The notes under the pieces: model-generated
What the model was told of the DNA's origin: nothing
The model's database searches: none
The model's input: only the letters and a program-made list of their open reading frames with translations
Assembly: GCF_002102265.1 (NCBI RefSeq)
Contig: NZ_LQPG01000007.1
Span: 124,001-188,000, forward strand
Direction: 5' to 3'
DNA: 64,000 nucleotides
Source of the DNA: Mycolicibacter longobardus
GTDB taxonomy: Bacteria; Actinomycetota; Actinomycetes; Mycobacteriales; Mycobacteriaceae
Made by a program: the position numbers and the translations under genes
Part shown: positions 7,886 through 15,538 of the stretch, one piece after another
Layout: each line of letters opens with the position of its first letter
How positions within the stretch are numbered: the stretch's first letter is position 1

Positions 7886-8896
7886 CTATCCCCTCAGCGC
7901 GGTCCGCGACCGGGCGAGCGTCGCCTTGGCAGCCGCGACGATCTGACCGGGGTTGGGCACGAACGCATCCTCGAGCACTTTCGCGAACGGGATCGGGGTG
8001 TTGGCGCCGGCCACTCGCTGCACCGGGGCGCCCAGCTCGTCGAACAGGTTCTCGGTGATGAGGCTGGCCAGCTCGGCGCCGAAACCGCTGCGGCGCACCG
8101 CCTCGTGGATGACCACGGCGTGCCGGGTGCGCCCGACCGACTCCAGGATGGTGGCCTCGTCCAGCGGCACCAGGGACCGCAGGTCGATCACCTCGGCGTC
8201 GACGGAGTCCTGCGCCAGCCGTTCGGCGGCGGCCAGCGCGTCATGCACCTGCCGGCCGTAACTGATCAGGGTGATGTCGCTGCCCGGCCGCACCGTGGCC
8301 GCACTGCCCAGCGGAACCACGTGGTGGCCGGTCGGGACCGGTTGCGGCGGACCGAAATACAGCAGGCTCTGCTCGACCACCACGCACGGGTCGGGGTCGA
8401 AGATGGCCGCGGTCAGCAGTCCCTTGGCGTCGGCCGGGTTGCTGGGCACCACGACTTTCAGGCCGGGAATGTGGGTCAGCCACGCTTCCAGCATCTCCGA
8501 ATGCTGCGCACCGAACTGCATTCCGGCGCCGGCCGCGCAGCGGATGGTCAGCGGAACGGTCGTCTGCCCGCCGGACATGTAGCGCAGTTTGGCGGCGTGG
8601 TTGGACAGCTGGTCCATGCAGACGGCGAGGAAGTCCATCAACATGATCTCCGCGACCGGACGCATCCCGCCGATGGCGGCGCCGATCGCCGCCCCGACAA
8701 TGGCCTGCTCGCTGATCGGCGTGGCCCGCACCCGGTGCGCGCCGTATTTGGTGGACAGTCCCACCTGCGTCTTGAACACTCCGCCGCTGGGGTCGGCGAT
8801 GTCCTCACCGAGCAGGATCACCGACGGATCGCGGCCCAGTGCGTCATCGAGCGCGCTGCAGACCGCCTGAAACCCCGACATCGGTTGCTCGCTCAC
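7886..8896 (-). CDS. 2-oxoacid dehydrogenase E1, beta subunit (pair 1)
   Basis: E1 beta subunit (transketolase pyrimidine-binding plus C-terminal domains), 336 residues. LGEDIADPSGGVFKT near residue 30 carries the conserved Glu that activates thiamine diphosphate. Translation starts at a GTG whose GTGA overlaps the E1 alpha stop, so the two are made 1:1. Families that match are acetoin dehydrogenase, branched-chain oxoacid dehydrogenase and pyruvate dehydrogenase of the alpha2beta2 type. The operon supplies a separate lipoyl protein (2018-2245) but no E2 or E3. Confidence 0.92.
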   Translation of the reverse strand: MSEQPMSGFQAVCSALDDALGRDPSVILLGEDIADPSGGVFKTQVGLSTKYGAHRVRATPISEQAIVGAAIGAAIGGMRPVAEIMLMDFLAVCMDQLSNHAAKLRYMSGGQTTVPLTIRCAAGAGMQFGAQHSEMLEAWLTHIPGLKVVVPSNPADAKGLLTAAIFDPDPCVVVEQSLLYFGPPQPVPTGHHVVPLGSAATVRPGSDITLISYGRQVHDALAAAERLAQDSVDAEVIDLRSLVPLDEATILESVGRTRHAVVIHEAVRRSGFGAELASLITENLFDELGAPVQRVAGANTPIPFAKVLEDAFVPNPGQIVAAAKATLARSRTALRG

Positions 8897-9885
8897 GCCA
8901 GCGCCTCCTCGTACACGTCGGTCAGCCCCTCCGACAGCGGCGGTTCGGGACTGTCGATGGCGAACTTCACCGCCGACGCGATCTCGGCCTTGGCGTCGGC
9001 TTCGATGGCCTCGATGGCGTCGGCGGTGAGCACGTCGTTGTCGATCAGCCATCCCCGGAAGGCCAGTACCGGGTCGGCGGCGCGCGCGGCGTCGAGCTCA
9101 CCGGGCTTCATGTATTCGTTGCCGTCGGACATCTGGTGGCCGTAGAACCGGAAGGTCATCGCCTCGATGAGGGTGGGACCTTCCCCGGCTCGGGCCCGCT
9201 CGACGGCGTGGGCAGCCGTGGCGTACATCGCGATCGGGTCGTTGCCGTCCACCCGCACGCCCGGCATGTTGTAGCTCGCGGCGCGGTCGGCGATCCGGCC
9301 CACGCTGGTGCCGTCCTCATACGAGGTGTGTTCGGCGTACCGGTTGTTCTGACAACAGAAGATCACCGGCAGCTTCCACAGGCCGGCCAGATTGCACGCC
9401 TCGTGGAACGCCCCGATGTTGGTGGCGCCGTCACCGAAGTTGACCACGGTGACCCGGTCGCTGCCCTGCAGCTGCGCGGCCAGCGCCAGCCCGGCCGCGA
9501 TCGGCAGACCGCCGCCGACGATGCCGGTGGTGACCATCAGCCCCGACGCCGGATGGGTGATGTGCATCGGGCCGCCCTTGCCCTTGCAGGTGCCGGTGGC
9601 CTTGCCCATGAACTCGGCCCACAGCTCCGGCATCGGCACGCCCTTGGCCAGGTGGTCGTGCAGCCCCCGGTAGGTGGTGACCACGTAGTCGGTGGGCTTG
9701 AGCAATGCACCGATGGACGCCGGGATGATCTCCTGCCCGCGCGGTGAGTAGTACTGCGCGCTGACCTGCCCGGTGAGGATCAGCGAGCGGAACTTCTCGT
9801 CGCACAGTTTGATCCGGGTGGCTGTGGTGAAGATTCGCGCCAGCGTGGAGTTGTCCACGCCGGTATCGGCGATCGAACTGGTCAC
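8893..9885 (-). CDS. 2-oxoacid dehydrogenase E1, alpha subunit (pair 1)
   Basis: E1 alpha subunit, 330 residues, with the thiamine diphosphate motif GDG (151-153) closed by NN (180-181) and the FGDGATNIGAFHEACNLAG helix. It decarboxylates a 2-oxoacid or diketone and passes the acyl group to a lipoyl carrier. It is the first gene of the 12-gene minus-strand operon. Upstream lies a clear promoter with TTGACA and TACAAA overlapped by an AT-rich operator (9911-9947). Acetoin-type or branched-chain-type specificity cannot be told apart by eye. Confidence 0.92.
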   Translation of the reverse strand: MTSSIADTGVDNSTLARIFTTATRIKLCDEKFRSLILTGQVSAQYYSPRGQEIIPASIGALLKPTDYVVTTYRGLHDHLAKGVPMPELWAEFMGKATGTCKGKGGPMHITHPASGLMVTTGIVGGGLPIAAGLALAAQLQGSDRVTVVNFGDGATNIGAFHEACNLAGLWKLPVIFCCQNNRYAEHTSYEDGTSVGRIADRAASYNMPGVRVDGNDPIAMYATAAHAVERARAGEGPTLIEAMTFRFYGHQMSDGNEYMKPGELDAARAADPVLAFRGWLIDNDVLTADAIEAIEADAKAEIASAVKFAIDSPEPPLSEGLTDVYEEALA

Positions 9886-9910
9886 GACGCCTCCCTATTA
9901 GTTAGTTCGA

Positions 9911-9947
9911 TAATTAATTTGTAACACCGGTCACGATCCACTGTCAA
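9911..9947 (-). promoter_or_regulatory. Promoter and operator of the E1-FadE-Ltp operon
   Basis: Read on the minus strand, TTGACA (9947-9942) is followed after 18 bases by TACAAA (9923-9918). The -10 lies in GTTACAAATTAATTA (9925-9911). The same arrangement, GTTACAAACTAATTA with TTGACC 17 bases upstream of TACAAA, precedes the divergent SDR gene at 10796. A TetR gene lies between the two, so this is probably its operator; binding would block the -10. Confidence 0.75.
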
Positions 9948-10028
9948 CGTCGATGTCACCGCGGTGCTAATGCCGCGGCCCCAGCTTCGCCTCTCCTCCG
10001 TCGAGCCTCGCTGAACCGCGGTATTCGG

Positions 10029-10655
10029 CTACTCGCCGGCGTCCAACAGCAGTGAGTCGAACAGTGCGGTCATGTCGTCCATGGCCGCCGGGCTGGTGGT
10101 CGCGGCCGCGTGCGCGAACCCGTCGACGATGGCGCTGATCATGTGTGCGATCGCGACGGGGTCGCGGTCGGCGGGGATCAGGCCGTGCTCCTGGCCGTGG
10201 CGAACCGCCGCCGCCAGGGTCTCGGCCATGGCGACGGCCTGCTTGGAGAACGCCTCGGTGAGCTCGGGATGACGGCGCGCGTCGATGGGTGCGGTGGCGA
10301 CGAACCCGGCCAGTGCGGGCGACTCGTGGTTGATCCGCATGGACTCCCCCAGCACCGCATGCAGCAGTCCGCGCACCGATTGCGGCTGGGCCATCGCCAC
10401 TTCCGCCGACCGCGCGATGATCCTGCCGTACACGTCCTCGCACACGGCGTCGAAGAGTTTGCTCTTGGTTCCGTAGTGGTAGTAGACCGCGCCGGCGGTG
10501 ACCCCGGCCAGTTCGGCGATCAGGCTGTTGGTCGCCGGGCCATACCCGTACTGCGCGAAACACCGACACGCCGCGTCGATCACCCGCTGGCGGGTGTCGC
10601 CGCTGTCGATTCCGGCTGGACGCCCCGGACCGGGTTTCACTCGCGCGTCGCTCAC
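10029..10655 (-). CDS. TetR-family regulator 1
   Basis: A 208-residue TetR protein. The N-terminal helix-turn-helix is clear: DTRQRVIDAACRCFAQYGYG ... TNSLIAELAGVTAGAVYYHYGTKSKLFDAV (about residues 20-70), followed by a diverged ligand-binding domain. I placed the start at the GTG (10655); an in-frame extension upstream would run through the promoter region and shows no homology. The gene sits between the E1 operon and the SDR-ThuA operon, whose promoters share the GTTACAAAYTAATTA operator, so it is the likely repressor of both. The ligand may be a CoA ester or intermediate of the pathway. Confidence 0.9.
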   Translation of the reverse strand: MSDARVKPGPGRPAGIDSGDTRQRVIDAACRCFAQYGYGPATNSLIAELAGVTAGAVYYHYGTKSKLFDAVCEDVYGRIIARSAEVAMAQPQSVRGLLHAVLGESMRINHESPALAGFVATAPIDARRHPELTEAFSKQAVAMAETLAAAVRHGQEHGLIPADRDPVAIAHMISAIVDGFAHAAATTSPAAMDDMTALFDSLLLDAGE

Positions 10656-10724
10656 GTCACCATCATGGCAAACCGCAACGGAATTCCGGCTCTTCCCGTT
10701 CGGCGTGGAACCGCCCTGCCCACA

Positions 10725-10762
10725 TTGACCCATGTAGTGACGCATGTTACAAACTAATTAGT
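10725..10762 (+). promoter_or_regulatory. Promoter and operator of the SDR-ThuA operon
   Basis: TTGACC (10725-10730), 17 bases, TACAAA (10748-10753). The -10 overlaps GTTACAAACTAATTA (10746-10760) and the perfect 10-base palindrome ACTAATTAGT (10753-10762). The 15-base core matches the operator at 9911-9925 with one difference. A GGGAGGAG ribosome-binding site follows at 10781-10788. Confidence 0.75.
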
Positions 10763-10795
10763 CCGCCAGTCAATACTAACGGGAGGAGCGCAGCA

Positions 10796-11557
10796 ATGGA
10801 CCTCGGCCTCACCGGAAAGCGCGCACTGATCACCGGCGCCAGCCGCGGGATCGGCTTCGCCATCGCGCGCACGTTGCTGGCCGAAGGTGCCTCGGTGGGA
10901 ATCTGCGCACGCGGCGCACAGGCGCTCAGCGCGGCAGCCGAGCAGCTGACCGGCCGCGGCACGGTGTTCCACCAGCCGGTCGACGTCAGCGACCCCGCCG
11001 CGGTGAGCGCATTCGTGCAAGACGCCGCGGACGCCCTCGGCGGTGTGGACATCGTCGTGGCCAACGCGTCGGCGTCCGTCGGCGAGGGGCCTTCATCGTG
11101 GGCGGCCAACTTCAACACCGACCTGATGAGCTTCGTCGGTCTCATCGAGGCCGCCACCCCGCTTCTGGAGGCCAGCGACTCTGCGTCGGTGATCGCCATC
11201 GCCAGCACGTCGGCATTGGAGGCCGGTGTGCTGCCGACCGCCAACAGCTTCGGTGCTCTCAAGGCCGCCATGCTCCAACATGCCGCCGCCCAAGCCAGAC
11301 AGTTGGGCGCCAAGGGGATTCGCGTCAACGCGGTGTCACCGGGACCGGTGTACTTCGAGGGCGGGGTCTGGGAGAACATCAAGGCCGGTATGCCTGAGCT
11401 CTACGAAGCGGCCCAGGCGTCGGCGGCCCTGGGCAAGTTCGCCTCCGCCGAAGATGTCGCCAACGCTGTGGCATTCCTGGCCTCACCGGCGGCCGGCCAT
11501 ATCACCGGGACCAACCTGGTCATCGACGGCGCCTTCACCAATCGGTTCGACTTCTGA
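10796..11557 (+). CDS. Short-chain dehydrogenase/reductase with Phe at the catalytic Tyr
   Basis: SDR of 253 residues with cofactor motif TGASRGIG (13-20), NAS in place of NAG (90-92) and the C-terminal GTNLVIDGAF. The active-site YxxxK reads F152-GAL-K156 (codons TTC GGT GCT CTC AAG), so the proton-donating tyrosine is missing while Lys and the Ser region (AIASTSAL) remain. Either the enzyme uses another chemistry or it is a non-redox relative. First gene of a two-gene operon with the ThuA-like protein, under the same operator as the E1 operon. Confidence 0.88.
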   Translation: MDLGLTGKRALITGASRGIGFAIARTLLAEGASVGICARGAQALSAAAEQLTGRGTVFHQPVDVSDPAAVSAFVQDAADALGGVDIVVANASASVGEGPSSWAANFNTDLMSFVGLIEAATPLLEASDSASVIAIASTSALEAGVLPTANSFGALKAAMLQHAAAQARQLGAKGIRVNAVSPGPVYFEGGVWENIKAGMPELYEAAQASAALGKFASAEDVANAVAFLASPAAGHITGTNLVIDGAFTNRFDF

Positions 11558-11563
11558 CAAGCC

Positions 11564-12334
11564 GTGGCCCGTCGCATCCAGGCCGCGCTGGTGTGCGGCG
11601 GTCAATGGCACGACTTCGACTATGCGCGGCTGCAGCTGCTGACCGAGCTGGCGGCCTATGAACAGGTCCACACCCGGGTCTGCGCGGACTACGACTGCCT
11701 CGACACGCTCGCATCGGTCAATCCCCTGATCACCTACACCTGCAATGTGGTGCCCTCGGACGAGCAGTGCGCGGCGTTGGCGGCGTTTCTCGCCGGCGGC
11801 GGACGATGGCTGGCGCTGCACGCCACCAATGCGGCGATCGTCCCCGCACCGCCCACCGCGGATCACCTGTTCAGCACACCTGCGCTTCCCGGCGAACTGG
11901 CCGAGATGCTGGGAAGCCGATTCCTGGGCCACCCGCCGATCGCGCCCTACACCGTCGCCCCGTCCACCTCCGATCATCCGTTCACCGCCGGCATCGGCTC
12001 CTTCGCGGTCACCGACGAGCTCTACATCAGCGAACTGCATCCGCCGCTGCAGGTGTTGGCGCACACCAACTTCGTGGGCGAGTCGACCGGGTTCGCCGAA
12101 GGGCATACCACTGTCGACGAGCCGCGTCCGGTGCTCTATATGAAGCAGCACGGCGCGGGCGCGGTCTGCTACTTCACCCTGGGGCATTGTCGCGGCAGAT
12201 TCGATCTCGCCGACCTCGGTGTCGAGGACCTGGGCGAGGTGGACCGGGGCAGCTGGAACGTCCCCGAATACCGCACGATCCTGCGGCGCTGCCTGCGCTG
12301 GGCGGTCACCGGGCAGCTGGAGCCGACGCCCTGA
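11564..12334 (+). CDS. ThuA-like (class I glutamine amidotransferase-fold) protein
   Basis: A 256-residue protein of the ThuA family, a flavodoxin/GATase-like fold first linked to trehalose utilisation. Family features are the opening ALVCGGQWHDFDYARLQL, the loop AFLAGGGRWLALHATNAA, and the end PVLYMKQHGAGAVCYFTLGHCRGRFD with paired His. It starts at GTG, 7 bases after the SDR stop. ThuA proteins are often beside oxidoreductases in catabolic operons, but their reaction is poorly defined, so no substrate is proposed. It ends one base before the convergent Rieske gene. Confidence 0.82.
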   Translation: MARRIQAALVCGGQWHDFDYARLQLLTELAAYEQVHTRVCADYDCLDTLASVNPLITYTCNVVPSDEQCAALAAFLAGGGRWLALHATNAAIVPAPPTADHLFSTPALPGELAEMLGSRFLGHPPIAPYTVAPSTSDHPFTAGIGSFAVTDELYISELHPPLQVLAHTNFVGESTGFAEGHTTVDEPRPVLYMKQHGAGAVCYFTLGHCRGRFDLADLGVEDLGEVDRGSWNVPEYRTILRRCLRWAVTGQLEPTP

Positions 12335-13741
12335 TCAGGTCGCGTCAGACCCCAGGTACGCGTCCAGATCCTGGTGGAACTGGCGGATCCGGCTCTCCTG
12401 GTAATTCGCCAGTGTCACACCCGGTTTGGTCATCGACTTCAGCCCCCGCTGCACCCAGCCCAGGTTGGTCAGATCCTGGTTGAGCACCGCGCACAGCCCA
12501 CCCAACTCCGGTGCGGCGTGGAAGTCTTCGTCGGGCCCCAGCACGTGCGGCGGAGCCGCCTTGGGTTTCGGTGCGCCCGCCGGCAGCGGAATCAGCATCA
12601 TCACGTCGAACACGCAATGGTCCGGGTCGTTTCCGTACGGCCGGAACCGGTAGGTCAACGGGGCACCCACCCCGGCCCACGGGGCCATGTTGGGAAACAC
12701 GAAATACTCGATGGCGTCCAGGATCTCGCTGTCGCTGACCTGGGACACGTCGGCCCCGGTGGCTGCCACCAGCTGAGCCCGCATCGCTTCGGCCACCACC
12801 GGGCGGGCCTCCTGACCGTCCGGCACCTCGATGCTGCCGACTCCCTCCGGGTAGAAGTCGCGGAACATCGCCTCCAGCACGTCCTGGGGCTCCAGCGGCT
12901 CACCCAGGTGCGGGCTGCTGATGGCCTGGGCGGTGATCATCCGGTTGAACCCCGGCAGCCCGTCGTTGCGCCGGTAGATGTCGTACTGGGTGTTGCAGTC
13001 CCCGAGGTACTCCAGTAACTGCGGATGGGTCGCAATCACGTGGTAGGACTCGATGAACGCCTCCAGCGCCACCTTCCAGTTGCAGTCCAGAACCTTGACG
13101 ACATGCACCGCCTTGAAGCGATCCTGCAACCCGAACGGCTCCAGGTGCCGATCCACCTCACCGATGAAGTCGGCCAACGGGACCGCATCGCGGTCGGGGT
13201 TGACGAAGACGAATCCGGCCCAGGTCGCGGTAAGCGCTTCGGGCAGCCCGAATTTCTGGTCATCGATGTGCGGGAAGTCCCAGCGGCAGGGCACGTCGGT
13301 CAACGCACCGTCGAGGCTCCAGGTGAAACCGTGGAACGCGCAGCGCAATTGGTTGACGCTCCCGGAGTCGTCGCAGAGCCGGCGGCCCCGGTGCAGGCAG
13401 GCATTGTGGTAGGCCTTGATCTGCCCGCTCGCCGTGCGGACCACGATCAGCGACATGTCGGCGACGTCGTAGACGACGTAGTCGCCCGGCTCGGGAATGT
13501 CTTCTTCCCGACAAGCCATCTGCCACACCCGTTTCCAGAGCTTCTCCACCTCAAGTCGGTGGAACTCGCCGCTGATGTACCGCTCTTTGTCGATATCGGC
13601 GGAGCCCAGGAACTCGTAGGACTCCTCGAGCAACGGCTTGGGCACCTCGCGGGTGTCGGTTGCCAACAGTTCCTGCACCGTGGGCCCCGGCGAACGCGCC
13701 TCACCCGGATCGCTGGGACGTTGCACACCGGTGTCGCTCAT
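12335..13741 (-). CDS. Rieske non-heme iron oxygenase, alpha subunit
   Basis: Ring-hydroxylating-type oxygenase of 468 residues. The Rieske [2Fe-2S] ligands are C115/H117 (CLH) and C134/H137 (CAFH); the mononuclear iron site has H234 and H239 in ESYHVIATHP. ATG at 13741 follows GGAGG. No small subunit, reductase or ferredoxin is adjacent; the stand-alone ferredoxins at 2256-2465 and 4047-4376 are candidates. It is co-transcribed with the SDR upstream, which could oxidise a diol or alcohol product. The length and long C-terminal domain fit dioxygenase or monooxygenase members acting on bulky rings. Confidence 0.93.
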   Translation of the reverse strand: MSDTGVQRPSDPGEARSPGPTVQELLATDTREVPKPLLEESYEFLGSADIDKERYISGEFHRLEVEKLWKRVWQMACREEDIPEPGDYVVYDVADMSLIVVRTASGQIKAYHNACLHRGRRLCDDSGSVNQLRCAFHGFTWSLDGALTDVPCRWDFPHIDDQKFGLPEALTATWAGFVFVNPDRDAVPLADFIGEVDRHLEPFGLQDRFKAVHVVKVLDCNWKVALEAFIESYHVIATHPQLLEYLGDCNTQYDIYRRNDGLPGFNRMITAQAISSPHLGEPLEPQDVLEAMFRDFYPEGVGSIEVPDGQEARPVVAEAMRAQLVAATGADVSQVSDSEILDAIEYFVFPNMAPWAGVGAPLTYRFRPYGNDPDHCVFDVMMLIPLPAGAPKPKAAPPHVLGPDEDFHAAPELGGLCAVLNQDLTNLGWVQRGLKSMTKPGVTLANYQESRIRQFHQDLDAYLGSDAT

Positions 13742-13754
13742 GGTGCCTCCAAAC

Positions 13755-14528
13755 CTAGGATCGGCCGGCCGTGGCCAGCTGGGTGACGTACTGCTCGACC
13801 GCGGTGCCGATGAACGCCGAGCCGTTGATCGCCCAGCCCCCATCGACATAGAGCACCTGGCCGGTGATGTAGCCCGCGGCCTCGGAGGCCAGGAACGCCA
13901 CCGCGGCGGCGATGTCGTCGGGGGTTCCGAGCCTGCCCAGCGGCATCGCGGCGCCGATCGCGTCCTGCAGGCCGGGGTCACCGAACTCACCGGCGGTGCC
14001 CTCGGTCAGCACCAGGCCCGGGCCGACGGCGTTGACCCGCAGCTTGCGGCCGGCGTACTCGGCCGCCATCTGCTTGGTCAACGCAACGACCGCGGCTTTG
14101 GACGCTGGATAGATGCCGCGCCCCGCCCCGCCGACCTCGGCCAGCACCGAGGCGAGGTTCACGATCGCGCCGCCGTCGGGTCCGAACTTGGGCGCCAGCG
14201 CGCGGGTGACCAACCAGGTACCGCGAACGTTGGTCCCCAGCACGTCGTCGATGTCGGCCGCGGTGCTGTCGTCCAGCGTCGCCGATCGCCAGATACCGGC
14301 GTTGTTCACCAGCACGTCCACCGACTCGATCGCGGCGGCCAACGCGGCGACCGAGTGTTCGTCGGATACGTCGCACGCCAAGGCGCGCCCGCCGATGCCC
14401 TCCGCGGTGTCCCGGGCGGCTTCGGGGTCGCGATCCACCACGATGACGTCGCAGCCCCCGGCCGCGAGGCGCCGCGAAATCGCCCGTCCGATACCGTTTC
14501 CGGCGCCAGTCACCACCGCTGTCGGCAC
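13755..14528 (-). CDS. Short-chain dehydrogenase/reductase
   Basis: Classical SDR of 257 residues with TGAGNGIG, NNAG and the active-site YPASK, ending in the usual ITGQVLYVDGGWAINGS. The GTG at 14528 has GGAGG five bases upstream, which I prefer to an ATG eight codons earlier that has no such site. First gene of the SDR-Rieske operon, divergent from the GntR gene; the shared control region holds a 38-base element that recurs in front of the P450-mce operon. Confidence 0.92.
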   Translation of the reverse strand: MPTAVVTGAGNGIGRAISRRLAAGGCDVIVVDRDPEAARDTAEGIGGRALACDVSDEHSVAALAAAIESVDVLVNNAGIWRSATLDDSTAADIDDVLGTNVRGTWLVTRALAPKFGPDGGAIVNLASVLAEVGGAGRGIYPASKAAVVALTKQMAAEYAGRKLRVNAVGPGLVLTEGTAGEFGDPGLQDAIGAAMPLGRLGTPDDIAAAVAFLASEAAGYITGQVLYVDGGWAINGSAFIGTAVEQYVTQLATAGRS

Positions 14529-14563
14529 ATCGCCCTCCACTTCACCACCCAAGACCTAGATAT

Positions 14564-14604
14564 ATGACCCAGCTCACTATTATATTAGTGCGCCAATTAG
14601 TCAA
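14564..14604 (-). promoter_or_regulatory. Operator c, copy 1, over the SDR-Rieske promoter
   Basis: An AT-rich island. Positions 14564-14601 match 28651-28688 at 32 of 38 bases, including an unbroken AGCTCACTATTATATT and later CCAATTA. The core CACTATTATATTAGTG is a near-perfect inverted repeat. On the minus strand TTGACT (14604-14599) lies 16 bases from TAATAG, so the element covers a likely promoter for the SDR-Rieske genes. The adjacent GntR protein is the natural candidate to bind it. Confidence 0.75.
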
Positions 14605-14671
14605 GTCTCTGACGGGCGTCCAGCGGACACGTCCACAACCGCCCTGCGCCATGGGCGCCGCCCATAAGATT

Positions 14672-14692
14672 CAAGTGACCTGTTGTCTTTTT
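14672..14692 (+). promoter_or_regulatory. Possible partial copy of operator b before the GntR gene
   Basis: CAAGTGACCTGTTGTCTTTT directly before the GGAGG of the GntR gene matches the right half of the element at 19927-19962 (minus strand) with three differences in about 20 bases, in the same position relative to the ribosome-binding site. It could be an operator for the GntR gene; chance similarity cannot be excluded. Confidence 0.4.
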
Positions 14693-14701
14693 GGAGGTGC
14701 G

Positions 14702-15535
14702 ATGGCGCCCAGACGTACTCCCGCGGTCAGCCCCGCCGCTGCCGCCCCACGAGCGGTCAAAGCGGTTGACGGGGTCATCGACTCGTTGCGGCAGGACATC
14801 GTCTCCCAGCGCCTGCCGCAGGCTTCCCGGCTCCCCAATGAACGTGACCTCGCCGCCCATTACGGCGTCAGCCAACCGACCATTCGCGAGGCGGTCCGGG
14901 CGCTGGCCGCGATGGGTCTGGTGGAGGTGCGACATGGCAGCGGTGCCTACGTTCGCGGTGACAGCGACTACCTGGTGGCCACCGCCCTGCAGATCCTGAT
15001 GCAGATGAAGGACGTCGGGCTGCTGGAAGCGCTGGATGTCCGCACCGCCCTGGGAATGCAGTCCGCCCGGGCCGCTGCGACACACGCCACCGCCGAGGAC
15101 CTGGAGCAGTTGGACATCGCCTATGCGGCGCTGGATTCGGCCTCGAAGCTGCGCGACCACGACATGCTGATCCGGGCGGTGGCGGGTTTCCAGATCGCGC
15201 TGTCCCGCGCCGGGCACAACGCGCTGACCACGGCGATCGAAACGGTACTGGTATCGCTGATCATGCACATGCAGTTCAAAGCGCTGCGCAGCAGGGGAAT
15301 TCGTTACTGGCAGCAGCGCACCACCGAGTTCCAGCCGGACCGTCGGAGGATCCTTGACGGGGTGGCGGCACACGACCCGGAAGCCGCCGCGGACGCCATG
15401 GCCGCGTACCTGGACCATCAGCGGCGCTACTTCACCGACGACCCGGAACTGGCGCGGCTGCGGCTGTCGGACCCGCGCGCGGCCCGGATCCTCGACGAAG
15501 TGCAGATGGGTGTTCGCGATTGGGACGGCGGCTGA
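14702..15535 (+). CDS. GntR-family regulator, FadR (FCD) subfamily
   Basis: A 277-residue regulator: N-terminal winged helix (SRLPNERDLAAHYGVSQPTI, then REAVRALAAMGLVEVRHGSG, about residues 42-82) and an all-helical FCD-type effector domain. ATG at 14702 follows GGAGGTGC. FadR-type members bind acyl-CoA, carboxylates or sugars acids and often repress the operon beside them. The gene is divergent from the SDR-Rieske operon. An operator-like element in the shared region also occurs upstream of the P450-mce operon 14 kb away, so this protein may link both operons. It ends three bases before the convergent E1 beta gene. Confidence 0.92.
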   Translation: MAPRRTPAVSPAAAAPRAVKAVDGVIDSLRQDIVSQRLPQASRLPNERDLAAHYGVSQPTIREAVRALAAMGLVEVRHGSGAYVRGDSDYLVATALQILMQMKDVGLLEALDVRTALGMQSARAAATHATAEDLEQLDIAYAALDSASKLRDHDMLIRAVAGFQIALSRAGHNALTTAIETVLVSLIMHMQFKALRSRGIRYWQQRTTEFQPDRRRILDGVAAHDPEAAADAMAAYLDHQRRYFTDDPELARLRLSDPRAARILDEVQMGVRDWDGG

Positions 15536-15538
15536 GGC

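Noticed and set aside
10679-10688. Palindrome CGGAATTCCG upstream of TetR 1
   Set aside because: Ten bases only, no second copy at the co-regulated promoter, and the shared GTTACAAAYTAATTA explains the control region better.
12325-12345. Possible terminator between the convergent ThuA and Rieske genes
   Set aside because: Only the six-base palindrome TGATCA spans the two stops; no stem followed by T-run was found here or at the other convergent junctions.
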